From: Bordetella parapertussis
Lineage (GTDB): Bacteria; Pseudomonadota; Gammaproteobacteria; Burkholderiales; Burkholderiaceae_B
Direction: 5' to 3'
Assembly: GCA_945865935.1 (NCBI GenBank)
Contig: CAMBFI010000010.1
Coordinates: 32,271 to 96,270, forward strand
DNA length: 64,000 nt
Both the position numbers and the translations under genes were made by a program. Positions 7,750-16,112 of this stretch are shown here, in pieces (position 1 is the stretch's first letter; each line of letters opens with the position of its first letter). Under the pieces are notes generated by a model that had not been told where the DNA came from, ran no database searches, and saw only the letters and a list, made by a program, of their open reading frames with translations.

Positions 7750-10179
7750 ATGGAGTCGCTGCTCTCGGAACCGCTTGTCTTAGCCGGCAAGCGGTTACGT
7801 AATCGGGTTGCTCATGCGTCCATGACGACTCACATGGGATATCAATCTCAAGTAAGCGATCGTCAAATTCAATACTACGAGAATCGGGCAAAAGGCGGCG
7901 CGGCGCTGATCGTGACCGAGCCCTTGCTCATGGCACCGCATCAGACAAACCCTGCGCGTATCCGTGCCTGGAATGACGACAACTTAGGCGGGCTCAAGCG
8001 TTGGGCTGATGCAGTGGAAAGCCACGATTGCCGGCTGCTTGGTCAAATCCAAGATCCTGGTCGAGGCCATCATGATGCCGGCCGAAATTACAGCGCGCTC
8101 GCACCGTCTGCATTGCCAGATGATTTGAGCTGGACGATGCCACACGCCTTGACAGGCGCCGAAATAAAAAATCTGATTGCTGACTTTGCGATGTCCTCAG
8201 CGCGTCTACAACGTTGTGGTTTTAGCGGCGTTGAACTGTCTGGAGCCCATGGACATTTGTTTAGCCAATTCATGTCGCCATGGTCAAACCGTCGGACCGA
8301 TGAGTATGGTGGCGATTGGGAAAACCGCACACGCTTTGTACGCGAGTTGATAAGCTGTATTCGCGACTTATGCGGCCGACACTTCATTGTTGGGCTAAAG
8401 TTGCCGAGCAATGACGGTATTGCAAAGAGTATTGGGCCCGCGGAGGCAGCGATTCTGGCTGATCTCTTTACAAGGTCTAAAGAAGTGGACTATGTCTGCT
8501 TTGCGCAAGGGGCGCACGCGCGTTCACTCGAAACGCATGTGCCTGATCGCAATGGCCCGAATGTTCCGTACATCGGCTTGATTAAATCGTTGAAAGCCTC
8601 TTGCAATGGCGTCGCTGTGATGGCGCTGGGACGGATCACGGACCCAGCCGAAGCCGAAGGGATTTTGACGCGAGGGGATGCCGACCTAATCGGTATGGGC
8701 CGCACATTGTTAGCGGACCCTGCTTGGTATAACAAAGCCATGCAAGGTCGAACGAACGATATCCGCTACTGCATTTCCTGTAATAACTGTTGGGACACCA
8801 TTATTACGTATGGTGAGCCCTTGGCTTGCGTCAATAACCCTCGCGTAGCAGAGAAGAGAGAGGTGGATTGGTGGCCGAAGCCCGCACAGCGCAAACATCG
8901 CGTTGTGGTCGTAGGCGCGGGCATTGCGGGAATGGAAGCGGCTTGGGTCGCTGCCGCAAGAGGCCATTCGGTGACGGTGTTTGGGACGGGGTCCGAGGTT
9001 GGCGGTAAGGCTCGATTGCGTGCACGGCTGCCGGGTGGTGAGACCATCACGAGTATTTATGATTACCAGATGGTTTGTGCACAGCGGGCCGGGGTAGATA
9101 TTCGTTTGGGTGTGCGGGCTAGCCTACAAGATATTTTGTCTTTGTCTCCGGACTCTGTGATCTTAGCAACCGGTGGCACAATGCATTGCCCCGAATGGGT
9201 CCCGGTTGAGATTGCCCGTGAGGGATGGGTGACTGACTTGCATGCTGCCATGCAAGAAGTCGTCAAGCTCTCTTCGCGACAGGCAGGAACGGCTGTGGTC
9301 TATGACATGGACCACACGGAAGGCACCTATGCCGCGGTGGAGCTTTTGGCGCAGCGCTTTGAGCGAGTGGTCTTAATGACGCCTCGCGCGTTGATTGCTC
9401 AGGACGAGTCCTTAGTGACTCGACAAGGAATTTTGCGACGGTTATCTGTGGCAAGAGTAGAAATGCTCGTAATGAGTGAGCCAGTATGGTCCGCACATTT
9501 CGAAGACGGGGTGCTTGAGTACAAAAATGTTTACAACGGAGATCTTGGACGAATCGAAAATATTTCTTTTCTGTCTTATTCAACGCCACGCGCGGCTAAC
9601 GTAGAGCTTGTCGAACCTTTAAAAGCGCATGATGTCGAACTGTATCTTGTAGGGGATTGCCGTGTCGCGCGAGGGTTGATGGGCGCCACGCGAGATGGGC
9701 ATAAAGCAGGTAATTCTGTAGGTCGTTACATTAACTTTAGAAAGGAGATACCAATGTCAAGTACAACCAACCGTAATATAGATGTAGATACCGCTTTAAA
9801 AGCGATCAAAGCCGCACGCGAAAAAGCGGGTGCGTTAAAGGTGAACATGTCGATTGCTGTCTGCGATACAGCAGGGCACCTCAAGGCCTTTGTCCGAATG
9901 GACGGTGCATCGTTAATCTCGTTGCAAATCGCGCAGGATAAGGCGCATACAGCGATATCTGGCGGCTTACCGACACATAAGTGGCACGAGTACATTAAAG
10001 ACGATGCACCTTTGATTCATGGGCTTGTGCATACCCCCAGGTTCATCATTTTCGGTGGCGGCTATCCTATTATGGAAAACGGCCAAATGATTGGAGGGAT
10101 AGGCTTGAGTGGCGGGCATTACTCTCAGGATATGGAATGTGCCGAGGCAGCTCTGAAGGCGATAGGTCTGCCTGACTAG
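7750..10179 (+). CDS. TMADH/dienoyl-CoA reductase-type iron-sulfur flavoprotein fused to a C-terminal GlcG/HbpS domain
   Basis: 809 residues from the ATG at 7750 (a GTG at 7747 is also possible). Three parts can be read. Residues 1 to about 365 are an Old Yellow Enzyme barrel with GAHGHLFSQFMSPWSNRR and RTDEYGG for FMN and substrate. Next comes the [4Fe-4S] set C-x2-C-x2-C-x12-C (near 341, 344, 347, 360), the spacing I recall for trimethylamine dehydrogenase. Residues 380-660 are an FAD/NAD(P) fold starting VVVVGAGIAGMEAA. The last 141 residues are a complete GlcG/HbpS (DUF336) domain. The covalent-flavin cysteine of TMADH is absent. The join contains its own AAGGAG and ATG (9754), so a free GlcG-like protein may also be made. 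Probable role: reduction or dehydrogenation of the imported acid. Confidence 0.85.
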   Translation: MESLLSEPLVLAGKRLRNRVAHASMTTHMGYQSQVSDRQIQYYENRAKGGAALIVTEPLLMAPHQTNPARIRAWNDDNLGGLKRWADAVESHDCRLLGQIQDPGRGHHDAGRNYSALAPSALPDDLSWTMPHALTGAEIKNLIADFAMSSARLQRCGFSGVELSGAHGHLFSQFMSPWSNRRTDEYGGDWENRTRFVRELISCIRDLCGRHFIVGLKLPSNDGIAKSIGPAEAAILADLFTRSKEVDYVCFAQGAHARSLETHVPDRNGPNVPYIGLIKSLKASCNGVAVMALGRITDPAEAEGILTRGDADLIGMGRTLLADPAWYNKAMQGRTNDIRYCISCNNCWDTIITYGEPLACVNNPRVAEKREVDWWPKPAQRKHRVVVVGAGIAGMEAAWVAAARGHSVTVFGTGSEVGGKARLRARLPGGETITSIYDYQMVCAQRAGVDIRLGVRASLQDILSLSPDSVILATGGTMHCPEWVPVEIAREGWVTDLHAAMQEVVKLSSRQAGTAVVYDMDHTEGTYAAVELLAQRFERVVLMTPRALIAQDESLVTRQGILRRLSVARVEMLVMSEPVWSAHFEDGVLEYKNVYNGDLGRIENISFLSYSTPRAANVELVEPLKAHDVELYLVGDCRVARGLMGATRDGHKAGNSVGRYINFRKEIPMSSTTNRNIDVDTALKAIKAAREKAGALKVNMSIAVCDTAGHLKAFVRMDGASLISLQIAQDKAHTAISGGLPTHKWHEYIKDDAPLIHGLVHTPRFIIFGGGYPIMENGQMIGGIGLSGGHYSQDMECAEAALKAIGLPD
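9742..9756 (+). promoter_or_regulatory. Internal Shine-Dalgarno and start codon inside the flavoprotein-GlcG fusion
   Basis: AAGGAG at 9742-9747, six bases, then ATG at 9754-9756, in the same frame as the upstream flavoprotein. Initiation here would yield a 141-residue protein, the normal length of stand-alone GlcG/HbpS members. TAA and TAG triplets just before it (9732-9734, 9738-9740) lie in another frame, as if a former stop of the upstream gene had been bypassed by a small indel. Confidence 0.7.
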
Positions 10180-10287
10180 GCTAAGGTTTGATCAGCGACG
10201 CTGCGAACCTTAACTGCTAGCGTATTTGCTCTGTGCCAACATTAAGGCCTGGAGCATTCAATCAAAGTGAAGTGGGGTGAGTCGTCA

Positions 10288-11256
10288 ATGCGAATGTTCA
10301 AAATAGCAGTGTTGTTGAGTTCTCTGTGCGTGACTGTGTCGGCGGCCGCAGGGCCGGCCGACAAGTATCCTGAAAGACCTTTGCGGATTGTGGTGCCCTT
10401 TGTAGCCGGTGGTGGTGGGGACTTCATCGCGCGGGCTTGGGCCGATAAGCTGTCAGAGGTCATTAAACAGCCCGTCATCATTGAGAACCGAGGGGGCGGC
10501 AATACTGTTGTTGGCACAGAGCAAGTCGCCAAAGCAGCGCCTGATGGGTACACCTTGTTACTGGTGAGCCCAACGATCTCAACTAACCCTACGTTGTTGC
10601 CCAATCTCCCTTATAAAACTCCTGACGCTTTCGCGCCGGTTGCGCAGATTATTACGTATGCGATGGGGGTTGCCGTTCACGCGGGCTCCTCCATTCAGAA
10701 CATTCCGGATCTTGTCGCTTACGCAAAAAAGAATCCGGGTAAGGTGACGACAGCAACCTCTGGAGAGGGGTCAGCGACAGACCTGGCGGCAGAGTTGTTT
10801 ATGGCCAAGACTGACACCAAAATCACCAAGGTTCCCTACAAAGGTGCGGGGCAAGGCGTACTGGATGTGGCCAGTGGACATGTCGATATGTTGTTTACCG
10901 GTATGTCGCAACTCAAGCCGCAACTCGACGGAAAGCGCATTCGTTTGATTGCAACGTCAGGCTTACAGCGATTGAATTCGGCGCCTGAGGTGCCTACTAT
11001 CGCAGAGCAAGGTTATCCTGGCTTTGAGGCAGTGGTGTGGTGGGCCGTGCTTGCACCCGCCGGCACGCCTGCCGAGATCGTTGAAAAAATAAACGCAGCA
11101 CTCAAAACGAGTCTTGCGCACCCTGATGTAGGCCGGCGCTTGGCCGTGATTGACGGAGTGGTCAAAGTCTCATCACCTAAAGAGTTTGATACCTTTTTAC
11201 GCTCAGAAATTGAGACGTGGCGACGGCTCTTAAAGCCATCGACATCGAATAAATAA
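10288..11256 (+). CDS. Bug/TctC family periplasmic receptor
   Basis: 322 residues from ATG 10288, which is preceded by GGGGTGAG (10274-10281) at six bases; a GTG at 10267 would only add a non-signal extension. Signal peptide MRMFKIAVLLSSLCVTVSAAA. Family motifs: YPERPLRIVVPFVAGGGGDF, ENRGGGNTVVGTE, APDGYTLL, VPYKGAGQG and the closing LAPAGTPAEI. It lies in the same direction after the flavoprotein and before the hydroxyacid dehydrogenase, without its own TctAB, so it may dock to the TctBA pair upstream or act as an orphan receptor. Bug ligands range over dicarboxylates, aromatics, amino acids and nicotinate, so no ligand is assigned. Confidence 0.92.
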   Translation: MRMFKIAVLLSSLCVTVSAAAGPADKYPERPLRIVVPFVAGGGGDFIARAWADKLSEVIKQPVIIENRGGGNTVVGTEQVAKAAPDGYTLLLVSPTISTNPTLLPNLPYKTPDAFAPVAQIITYAMGVAVHAGSSIQNIPDLVAYAKKNPGKVTTATSGEGSATDLAAELFMAKTDTKITKVPYKGAGQGVLDVASGHVDMLFTGMSQLKPQLDGKRIRLIATSGLQRLNSAPEVPTIAEQGYPGFEAVVWWAVLAPAGTPAEIVEKINAALKTSLAHPDVGRRLAVIDGVVKVSSPKEFDTFLRSEIETWRRLLKPSTSNK

Positions 11257-11297
11257 TTGAAGTTAACGTTGTAAGTTCGAACAGCAGGACAGTCTAG

Positions 11298-12248
11298 ATG
11301 AACGTGCATGCACTGGTAATGGTATTTTTGACCGAAGCGCACCGAGAGCTGGTTGCGCAAAACTTTGAGCTTATTTACGCGCCAAACGAAGGTGCTGGTG
11401 TGGATCGCAGCAACAGTGCGGCAAAGATTACTGCGCACGGTCACGAAATTCGCGTTGTGCTGACGAACGGCGCAACAGGAATCACCATTGATGAGATCAA
11501 TGCGTTGCCAAAGTTAGAGATACTCTGTACCTTGGGCGTGGGTTACGAAAATGTGCCCGTTGAGTATTTGAAACAGCGCGGCATTCGCGTCTGTAATGCG
11601 GCTGGAACCAACGAGGATTGTGTTGCGGATCACGCGATGGGTCTTTTGCTTGCGGCAATTCGTGGTATCCCCTTTCTTAATCATGCTGTGCGCCAGGGTA
11701 TCTGGCGCGACGCCATCCCTAGGCCAACCAACGTGTCGTATAAGCGTCTCGGTTTTTTAGGGATGGGAGGCATAGCGAAGAAGATTGCTAAACGAGCGCG
11801 CGCCTTTGATATGCATATTGGTTATCACAGCCGGACACGTCGGGACGAAACGGGGTTTGATTTTTTTCCCGACTTGCGGTCTCTTGCGACGTGGTGTGAT
11901 TTTCTTGTGGTTGCAGCCCCGGGGGGAAAGGAAACCTTTCACATCATTAATGCGGAAATATTAACGGCCCTCGGTCCTGAGGGGGTGTTGGTCAATATTG
12001 CTCGGGGTAGTTTGGTTGATACGGAAGCGTTGGCTGTCGCGTTGCGCGACAACGTCATTGCGGCAGCCGCGATCGATGTATACGAAAGCGAACCGAAACC
12101 GCCCCTTGCTTTACTGGAATTTGAAAACGCAATTATCACGCCCCATGTAGCAGGCCTCTCACCGGAGGCGATGCTCGCCTCGGTTGTGTGCTTTATAGAT
12201 AACGCTCACTTGCACTTGGCGGGCAAACCCTTGCGCACTCCGCTTTAA
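11298..12248 (+). CDS. D-isomer-specific 2-hydroxyacid dehydrogenase (hydroxypyruvate/glyoxylate reductase-like)
   Basis: 316 residues, cytoplasmic NAD(P)-dependent oxidoreductase. The split catalytic domain frames a Rossmann domain with GFLGMGGIAKKIAKRA (about residues 152-167). Catalytic residues are in place: Arg236 in VNIARGSLVD, Glu265 in VYESEP and His283 in TPHVAG. TLGVGYENV and GTNEDCVADHAMGLLL are usual for GhrB-like enzymes. It follows the Bug receptor by 41 bases and is the last gene of the operon, so it likely reduces or oxidises a 2-oxo/2-hydroxy acid derived from the imported compound. A same-length paralogue lies at 53828-54778. Confidence 0.9.
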   Translation: MNVHALVMVFLTEAHRELVAQNFELIYAPNEGAGVDRSNSAAKITAHGHEIRVVLTNGATGITIDEINALPKLEILCTLGVGYENVPVEYLKQRGIRVCNAAGTNEDCVADHAMGLLLAAIRGIPFLNHAVRQGIWRDAIPRPTNVSYKRLGFLGMGGIAKKIAKRARAFDMHIGYHSRTRRDETGFDFFPDLRSLATWCDFLVVAAPGGKETFHIINAEILTALGPEGVLVNIARGSLVDTEALAVALRDNVIAAAAIDVYESEPKPPLALLEFENAIITPHVAGLSPEAMLASVVCFIDNAHLHLAGKPLRTPL

Positions 12249-12266
12249 GGCCGCATCGGTAGAGGC

Positions 12267-13250
12267 TTATTGCGGGGTGATGTTGGCCGCTTTGATCAAG
12301 GCATTCCATTTTTTGATCTCGGCGTCTAAAAACACCCCCAATTCTTTTGCGCTACCGCCGCCGGGTAATAGGCCGTGCGCTTGGATCTTTTCCCGAACAT
12401 CAGGCATTTGCAGGATCTTCACGACCTCGGTGTTCAGACGTTCAATAATTGCGGTTGGCGTCTTGGCTGGTGCAAACAGCCCAAACCATCCCACGACGTC
12501 ATAACCTGGTAGACCCGCCTCAGACATTGTCGGAATGTCACTGAGGCTCGGTATTCGCTGGGGACTCGTGATGGCGATGGCGCGAAGCTTACCTGCTTGT
12601 GTTTGAGGTAAAGCCGCCGGAACAGTAGAGAAGTAGATTTGAATACTTCCCGCAATCAAGTCGGTGACGATCGGCCCACCGCCCTTGTAAGGGACGTTGA
12701 TAATGTCGAGTTTTGCTGTGTATTTGAATAGCTCGGCCGCTAAATGCGAGGTTGTGCCAACGCCAGCGGTGCCATAGTTAAGTGTGCCGGGCTTTTGCTT
12801 TGCCAGCGCGATTAAATCTCCTAGCGTTTTGACAGGGAGTTGTGTGTTGACGACCAATAGCAGTGGGGCTGACGCAACTAAAGTGATCGGAGCGAAGTCC
12901 TTTTGTGTGTCAAAGGGCAGCTTGGCGTACAGGCTGGGATTAACCGAAAACGAGGTAATTGGCATGACAAGGGTGTAGCCGTCTGGGTCGGCCTTGGCCG
13001 CCACATCAACGCCTACATTGCCCGCACCACCAGGCCGGTTTTCGATGATGACGGGGGTTGAAAGAGCTTCCCCCAGTTTTTGACCAACTACGCGTGCGAC
13101 AAAATCAGTTCCGCCTCCTGCGGCGACCGGTACGATTATTTTGATGGGTTTCTGTGGGTAGGTGCCTTGAGCATGCGCAGACAGCAAAGGCATGAAAAGC
13201 AAACAGCTCAGAAGTGCCATTGTGGGGCGAATTCGCTTAAGTCCAAGCAT
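12267..13250 (-). CDS. Bug/TctC family periplasmic receptor
   Basis: 327 residues from ATG 13250, with GGAGA seven bases upstream; the track-length start at 13286 is rejected for lack of such a site. Signal peptide ends LLSAHAQ before GTYPQKPIKIIVP. Motifs: AAGGGTDFVAR, ENRPGGAGNVGVD, DPDGYTLV, YGTAGVGTTSHLAAE, VPYKGGGPIV, SEAGLPGYD. Convergent with the hydroxyacid dehydrogenase (18 bases apart) and divergent from the dioxygenase at 13462, sharing a 211-bp promoter region that holds an FNR-type palindrome. No transporter membrane subunits accompany it. Confidence 0.93.
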   Translation of the reverse strand: MLGLKRIRPTMALLSCLLFMPLLSAHAQGTYPQKPIKIIVPVAAGGGTDFVARVVGQKLGEALSTPVIIENRPGGAGNVGVDVAAKADPDGYTLVMPITSFSVNPSLYAKLPFDTQKDFAPITLVASAPLLLVVNTQLPVKTLGDLIALAKQKPGTLNYGTAGVGTTSHLAAELFKYTAKLDIINVPYKGGGPIVTDLIAGSIQIYFSTVPAALPQTQAGKLRAIAITSPQRIPSLSDIPTMSEAGLPGYDVVGWFGLFAPAKTPTAIIERLNTEVVKILQMPDVREKIQAHGLLPGGGSAKELGVFLDAEIKKWNALIKAANITPQ

Positions 13251-13280
13251 GTCGTTGTCTCCGGGTGTTGTAGAGGTCGC

Positions 13281-13294
13281 AAGCATGAATGCTT
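13281..13294. promoter_or_regulatory. Perfect 14-bp palindrome AAGCATGAATGCTT
   Basis: Six-base arms AAGCAT/ATGCTT around GA, 31 bases upstream of the Bug receptor start at 13250. The two-base centre makes a hairpin unlikely and an operator for a dimeric repressor more plausible. It lies between the FNR-type box and the receptor gene. No regulator is identified. Confidence 0.35.
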
Positions 13295-13325
13295 TTGACT
13301 AATCTCTACTAAGTATTTATTTAAT

Positions 13326-13339
13326 TTGATTTTTATCAA
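13326..13339. promoter_or_regulatory. FNR/Anr-type box TTGATTTTTATCAA
   Basis: Exact match to TTGAT-N4-ATCAA, the binding site of FNR/Anr-class oxygen-responsive regulators. Its centre is 82 bases before the Bug receptor start (13250) and about 129 before the dioxygenase start (13462). In a class II arrangement the receptor transcript would start near 13291. A match in an intergenic region is unlikely by chance, but no FNR gene is in view. Confidence 0.6.
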
Positions 13340-13461
13340 GCAATCATAAGGCAGCTCTTGGCAAAATGCTACTGGGTCGTGTTTTAGGAAAAGCACGGAC
13401 TAGTTTTCGCTTATGATTATCCAAATTATTGTTAAAAAACTTAGAACATTTGGGGCAGAGC

Positions 13462-14289
13462 ATGCATATCAAGCGACTATCTGGCTCGGTGGGAGCCGAG
13501 ATTCTTGACGTTGACCTCGTCGGCAATATTTCGGATGCCTTAATTGCGGACATCCGCAAAGTCTGGTTAGAAAACGGCGTTGTTTTCTTTCGCGATCAGA
13601 ACATGACGATGGATCAGTTCCAGAGTTTTGCCCAACGCTTTGGCGAGATCGTGGAGTATCCCTTTGTAAAAGGGATACCAGGGCATCCGATGATTATCCC
13701 GGTGTTGAAGTTGCCGCACGAAAGAAATAACTTTGGTGGGATTTGGCATACCGACACCACCTATCTTCAGACGCCTCCCATGGCGACAATGCTGATCGCC
13801 GAAGAGTTGCCTCCTTACGGTGGTGACACCTTGTTCTCGAGTAATTATGCGGCGTATGAAGCCTTATCCCCTGATCTACAGCGTGTGCTGCAAGGTTTGC
13901 GTGGAGTCAACTCATCAGCTAAAGCAACGGTAACCAAGACGCGTGAAGATCGTGTTGGCGATTCGGCAAAAGAAGAAAATGTGCGTAAAGAGCTTGTATC
14001 AGAGCATCCCGTTGTGCGCACGCATCCCGAGACGGGTCGCAAAGCGCTTTACGTCAATCCAGGGCATACGATGCGCTTTGTGGGCTGGACCGAAGAGGAG
14101 AGCACCCCACTACTTGAATTTCTGTATCAGCACCAAGTTAAACCAGAGTTCACATGTCGCTTTTCTTGGGCGCCAAAGTCGATCGCTCTCTGGGATAACC
14201 GCTGTGTGATGCACAATCCAGTCAATGACTATCATGGACACAAGCGCCTGCTCTATCGCATTACTTTAAAAGGCGACACACCAGCTTAG
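13462..14289 (+). CDS. TauD/TfdA family Fe(II)/2-oxoglutarate-dependent dioxygenase
   Basis: 275 residues from ATG 13462; an upstream in-frame TTG at 13429 is less likely. Cytoplasmic oxygenase that couples 2-oxoglutarate decarboxylation to hydroxylation, usually releasing sulfite, glyoxylate or another leaving group. The metal triad is visible: His96 and Asp98 in GGIWHTDTTY and His251 in RCVMHNPVNDY; Arg266 in KRLLYRITL binds 2-oxoglutarate. MIKRL-like start, RLSGSVGAEILDVDL, is typical of TauD/TfdA/AtsK. Substrate unknown (taurine, alkyl sulfate or phenoxyacid types all use this scaffold). Divergent from a Bug receptor; its stop overlaps the stop of the convergent NMT1-type binding protein. 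Confidence 0.92.
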   Translation: MHIKRLSGSVGAEILDVDLVGNISDALIADIRKVWLENGVVFFRDQNMTMDQFQSFAQRFGEIVEYPFVKGIPGHPMIIPVLKLPHERNNFGGIWHTDTTYLQTPPMATMLIAEELPPYGGDTLFSSNYAAYEALSPDLQRVLQGLRGVNSSAKATVTKTREDRVGDSAKEENVRKELVSEHPVVRTHPETGRKALYVNPGHTMRFVGWTEEESTPLLEFLYQHQVKPEFTCRFSWAPKSIALWDNRCVMHNPVNDYHGHKRLLYRITLKGDTPA

Positions 14290-15305
14290 CGAGCACTTGG
14301 CGCGAGAGATTTCTTAAGGTCGATACCAAGCTGTTTGTTGACAAACTGTGTCGTGGCGACTTTGGATAGATCAACATCTTTGGCCTGATAGAGTCCCGCT
14401 TTCACCATCTGATTGAAAAAATCTTGAATCCGCGCTGCGTTCATGGCGCCAATACCCATGGTTTGAGCTTCACCAGAATCAACAATCCCTTGCTGCTTCA
14501 TGAGCACCACTGAGGCTTCGATTTCAGCAAGAGAAATCTCCGGATTGTCTTTCATCATCAAGGCATTGGCCGCTGAACGGTTGCCATACATAAAATTCAC
14601 CCAGCCGATCACCGAGGCATCTACAAAACGCTGCACCAGCTCAGGATTGTTTTTCACGGTTTCTGTGCGCGTTTCAATCAAGGTGCTATAGGTCGAGAAT
14701 CCGTGATCGGCCAACAGGTGCACCACAGGCTTGAACTTTCCTTGCTCCTGGATATAGATCGGCTCGGCAACTGAATAGCCTTGTTGAATCGCTTTTGGCT
14801 GTGCGAGGAAGGGGCCTAGGTTGTAGTTGTACGGCTTGAGTGTTTCATCTTTGAAACCGTGAACCACTTTCAGCCATTGCCACCAAGTGAATTGTCCGTC
14901 TTTAGCGATGAGCGCAGTCGGCGCGTTCTTCAGTGCAGCGAAGTTTTCGTAACCTTGACCAGGGTGCGCCATCAACGCTTGTGGATCTTTTTGAAACATC
15001 GCCGCAACCACAACAACTGGGATGCCATTTTTGACATTGTCAAAGCTATGAAGCAGGTTGCCAGTCATGAGGAAATCAATGCGCCGTGCCGGCAACAGTG
15101 GGCGGTTATTGACTTGAGGGCCGCCCTGACGAATCGTCACGTCTAAACCGTATTTCTTATAAGTCCCATCAGCGACTGCTTGATAGAATCCACCGTGCGC
15201 AGCTTGCGCTTTCCAATTGGTTGCGAAGGTAACGGCTTGTTGAGCCTGCGCCGCGGGCAGCAACAAGCTCAACAAAAAAATAGACTGAACAATTCGTAAG
15301 GCCAT
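14286..15305 (-). CDS. ABC transporter substrate-binding protein, NMT1/THI5 (SsuA/ThiY-like)
   Basis: 339 residues; start at 15305 with TAGGAA upstream. Signal peptide MALRIVQSIFLLSLLLPAAQA. The mature part opens with TFATNWKAQAAHGGFYQA and YGLDVTIRQGG, characteristic of NMT1/THI5-like binding proteins that serve nitrate, sulfonate or pyrimidine uptake. It is 9 bases after the permease gene and completes a three-gene importer (ATPase, permease, binding protein). The adjacency to a TauD-type dioxygenase would suit sulfonate import, but the two genes are convergent and the ThiY-like NWxxxxxHGGFY motif also fits pyrimidine or other ligands. Stop codons of the two genes overlap in TTAG (14286-14289). 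Confidence 0.88.
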   Translation of the reverse strand: MALRIVQSIFLLSLLLPAAQAQQAVTFATNWKAQAAHGGFYQAVADGTYKKYGLDVTIRQGGPQVNNRPLLPARRIDFLMTGNLLHSFDNVKNGIPVVVVAAMFQKDPQALMAHPGQGYENFAALKNAPTALIAKDGQFTWWQWLKVVHGFKDETLKPYNYNLGPFLAQPKAIQQGYSVAEPIYIQEQGKFKPVVHLLADHGFSTYSTLIETRTETVKNNPELVQRFVDASVIGWVNFMYGNRSAANALMMKDNPEISLAEIEASVVLMKQQGIVDSGEAQTMGIGAMNAARIQDFFNQMVKAGLYQAKDVDLSKVATTQFVNKQLGIDLKKSLAPSAR

Positions 15306-15314
15306 ATCAAGTTC

Positions 15315-16112
15315 CTAGGAGTTGTGATCGACGGGATGGCTTTGCTCTGAACTATGCCAGCCGCCGAGTAGCAAACGCGACAAAGCATTAAACAACAAAA
15401 ATATGACGACACCGGTTAATACCAACAATGCGAGTGCGGCAAACATTTTTGGCGTCTCGGTGCGAAAACTTGCCTCGAGAATGCGTGAGGCAAGACCGGT
15501 TTCCCTGCCTGCAGACCCGGCTACCATTTCTGCTGTGACCGCACCGATTAGGCTCAAGCCGCCAGAAATCTTTAAGCCTGTTAAGAAATAGGGCAGTGCT
15601 GCAGGCGCCCGTAACAAAACGAGTCGTTGCCAAGGACTGGCGCGGTACAGTCGAAAGAGCTCGACCAAATTACGATCTGTCGCGCGTAGCCCAGTGACTG
15701 TATTAGAGAGGATGGGGAAAAAAGCAACGATCCAGGCGCACAATAAAAGCGCTGCGGTCGTACTCTCGATATAAATCAACATAAGTGGTGCGATTGCGAC
15801 GATCGGTGTGACTTGTAGTACGACTGCAATCGGAAAAAAAGCGCGTTCTACTTGCGGGGAAAGAGAGAAGACCGAGGCAATAAGTACTCCGCCAAGACAA
15901 GCAAGAATCAGCGCCCCGAGTGTGATCTTAATGGTGAACCACCAGCTCAGGGCAAGAGAGGGCCAATGATCAATCAGGCTCGCTGCGATTACGCTAGGTG
16001 TTGGTAAGGTGTAGGCGGGTATGTTGGCCCAGCGAACACCTAACTCCCACAGCAGCAGAAATGTAAGTAGCGTGAGGGCAGGCAACAGCTTGTGAAAGAT
16101 ACGTTTCATCAT
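15315..16112 (-). CDS. ABC transporter permease (SsuC/TauC/ThiX type)
   Basis: 265 residues with six predicted membrane helices, single-domain permease of the nitrate/sulfonate/taurine class. The EAA-like loop is VELFRLYRASPWQRLVLLRAPAALP shortened in the middle of the protein, followed by GLKISGGLSLIGAVTAEMVAG, a hallmark of SsuC relatives. The N-terminal half has WANIPAYTLPTPSVIAASL, also typical. ATG at 16112 overlaps the ATPase stop by four bases, giving tight coupling. Works as a homodimer with the ATPase at 16109-16891. Confidence 0.92.
   Translation of the reverse strand: MMKRIFHKLLPALTLLTFLLLWELGVRWANIPAYTLPTPSVIAASLIDHWPSLALSWWFTIKITLGALILACLGGVLIASVFSLSPQVERAFFPIAVVLQVTPIVAIAPLMLIYIESTTAALLLCAWIVAFFPILSNTVTGLRATDRNLVELFRLYRASPWQRLVLLRAPAALPYFLTGLKISGGLSLIGAVTAEMVAGSAGRETGLASRILEASFRTETPKMFAALALLVLTGVVIFLLFNALSRLLLGGWHSSEQSHPVDHNS

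Noticed and set aside
9726..9756. Flavoprotein and GlcG as two genes with a sequencing frameshift
   Set aside because: Not dropped entirely, but the given sequence reads through in one frame with no stop, so it is annotated as a fusion with an internal start.
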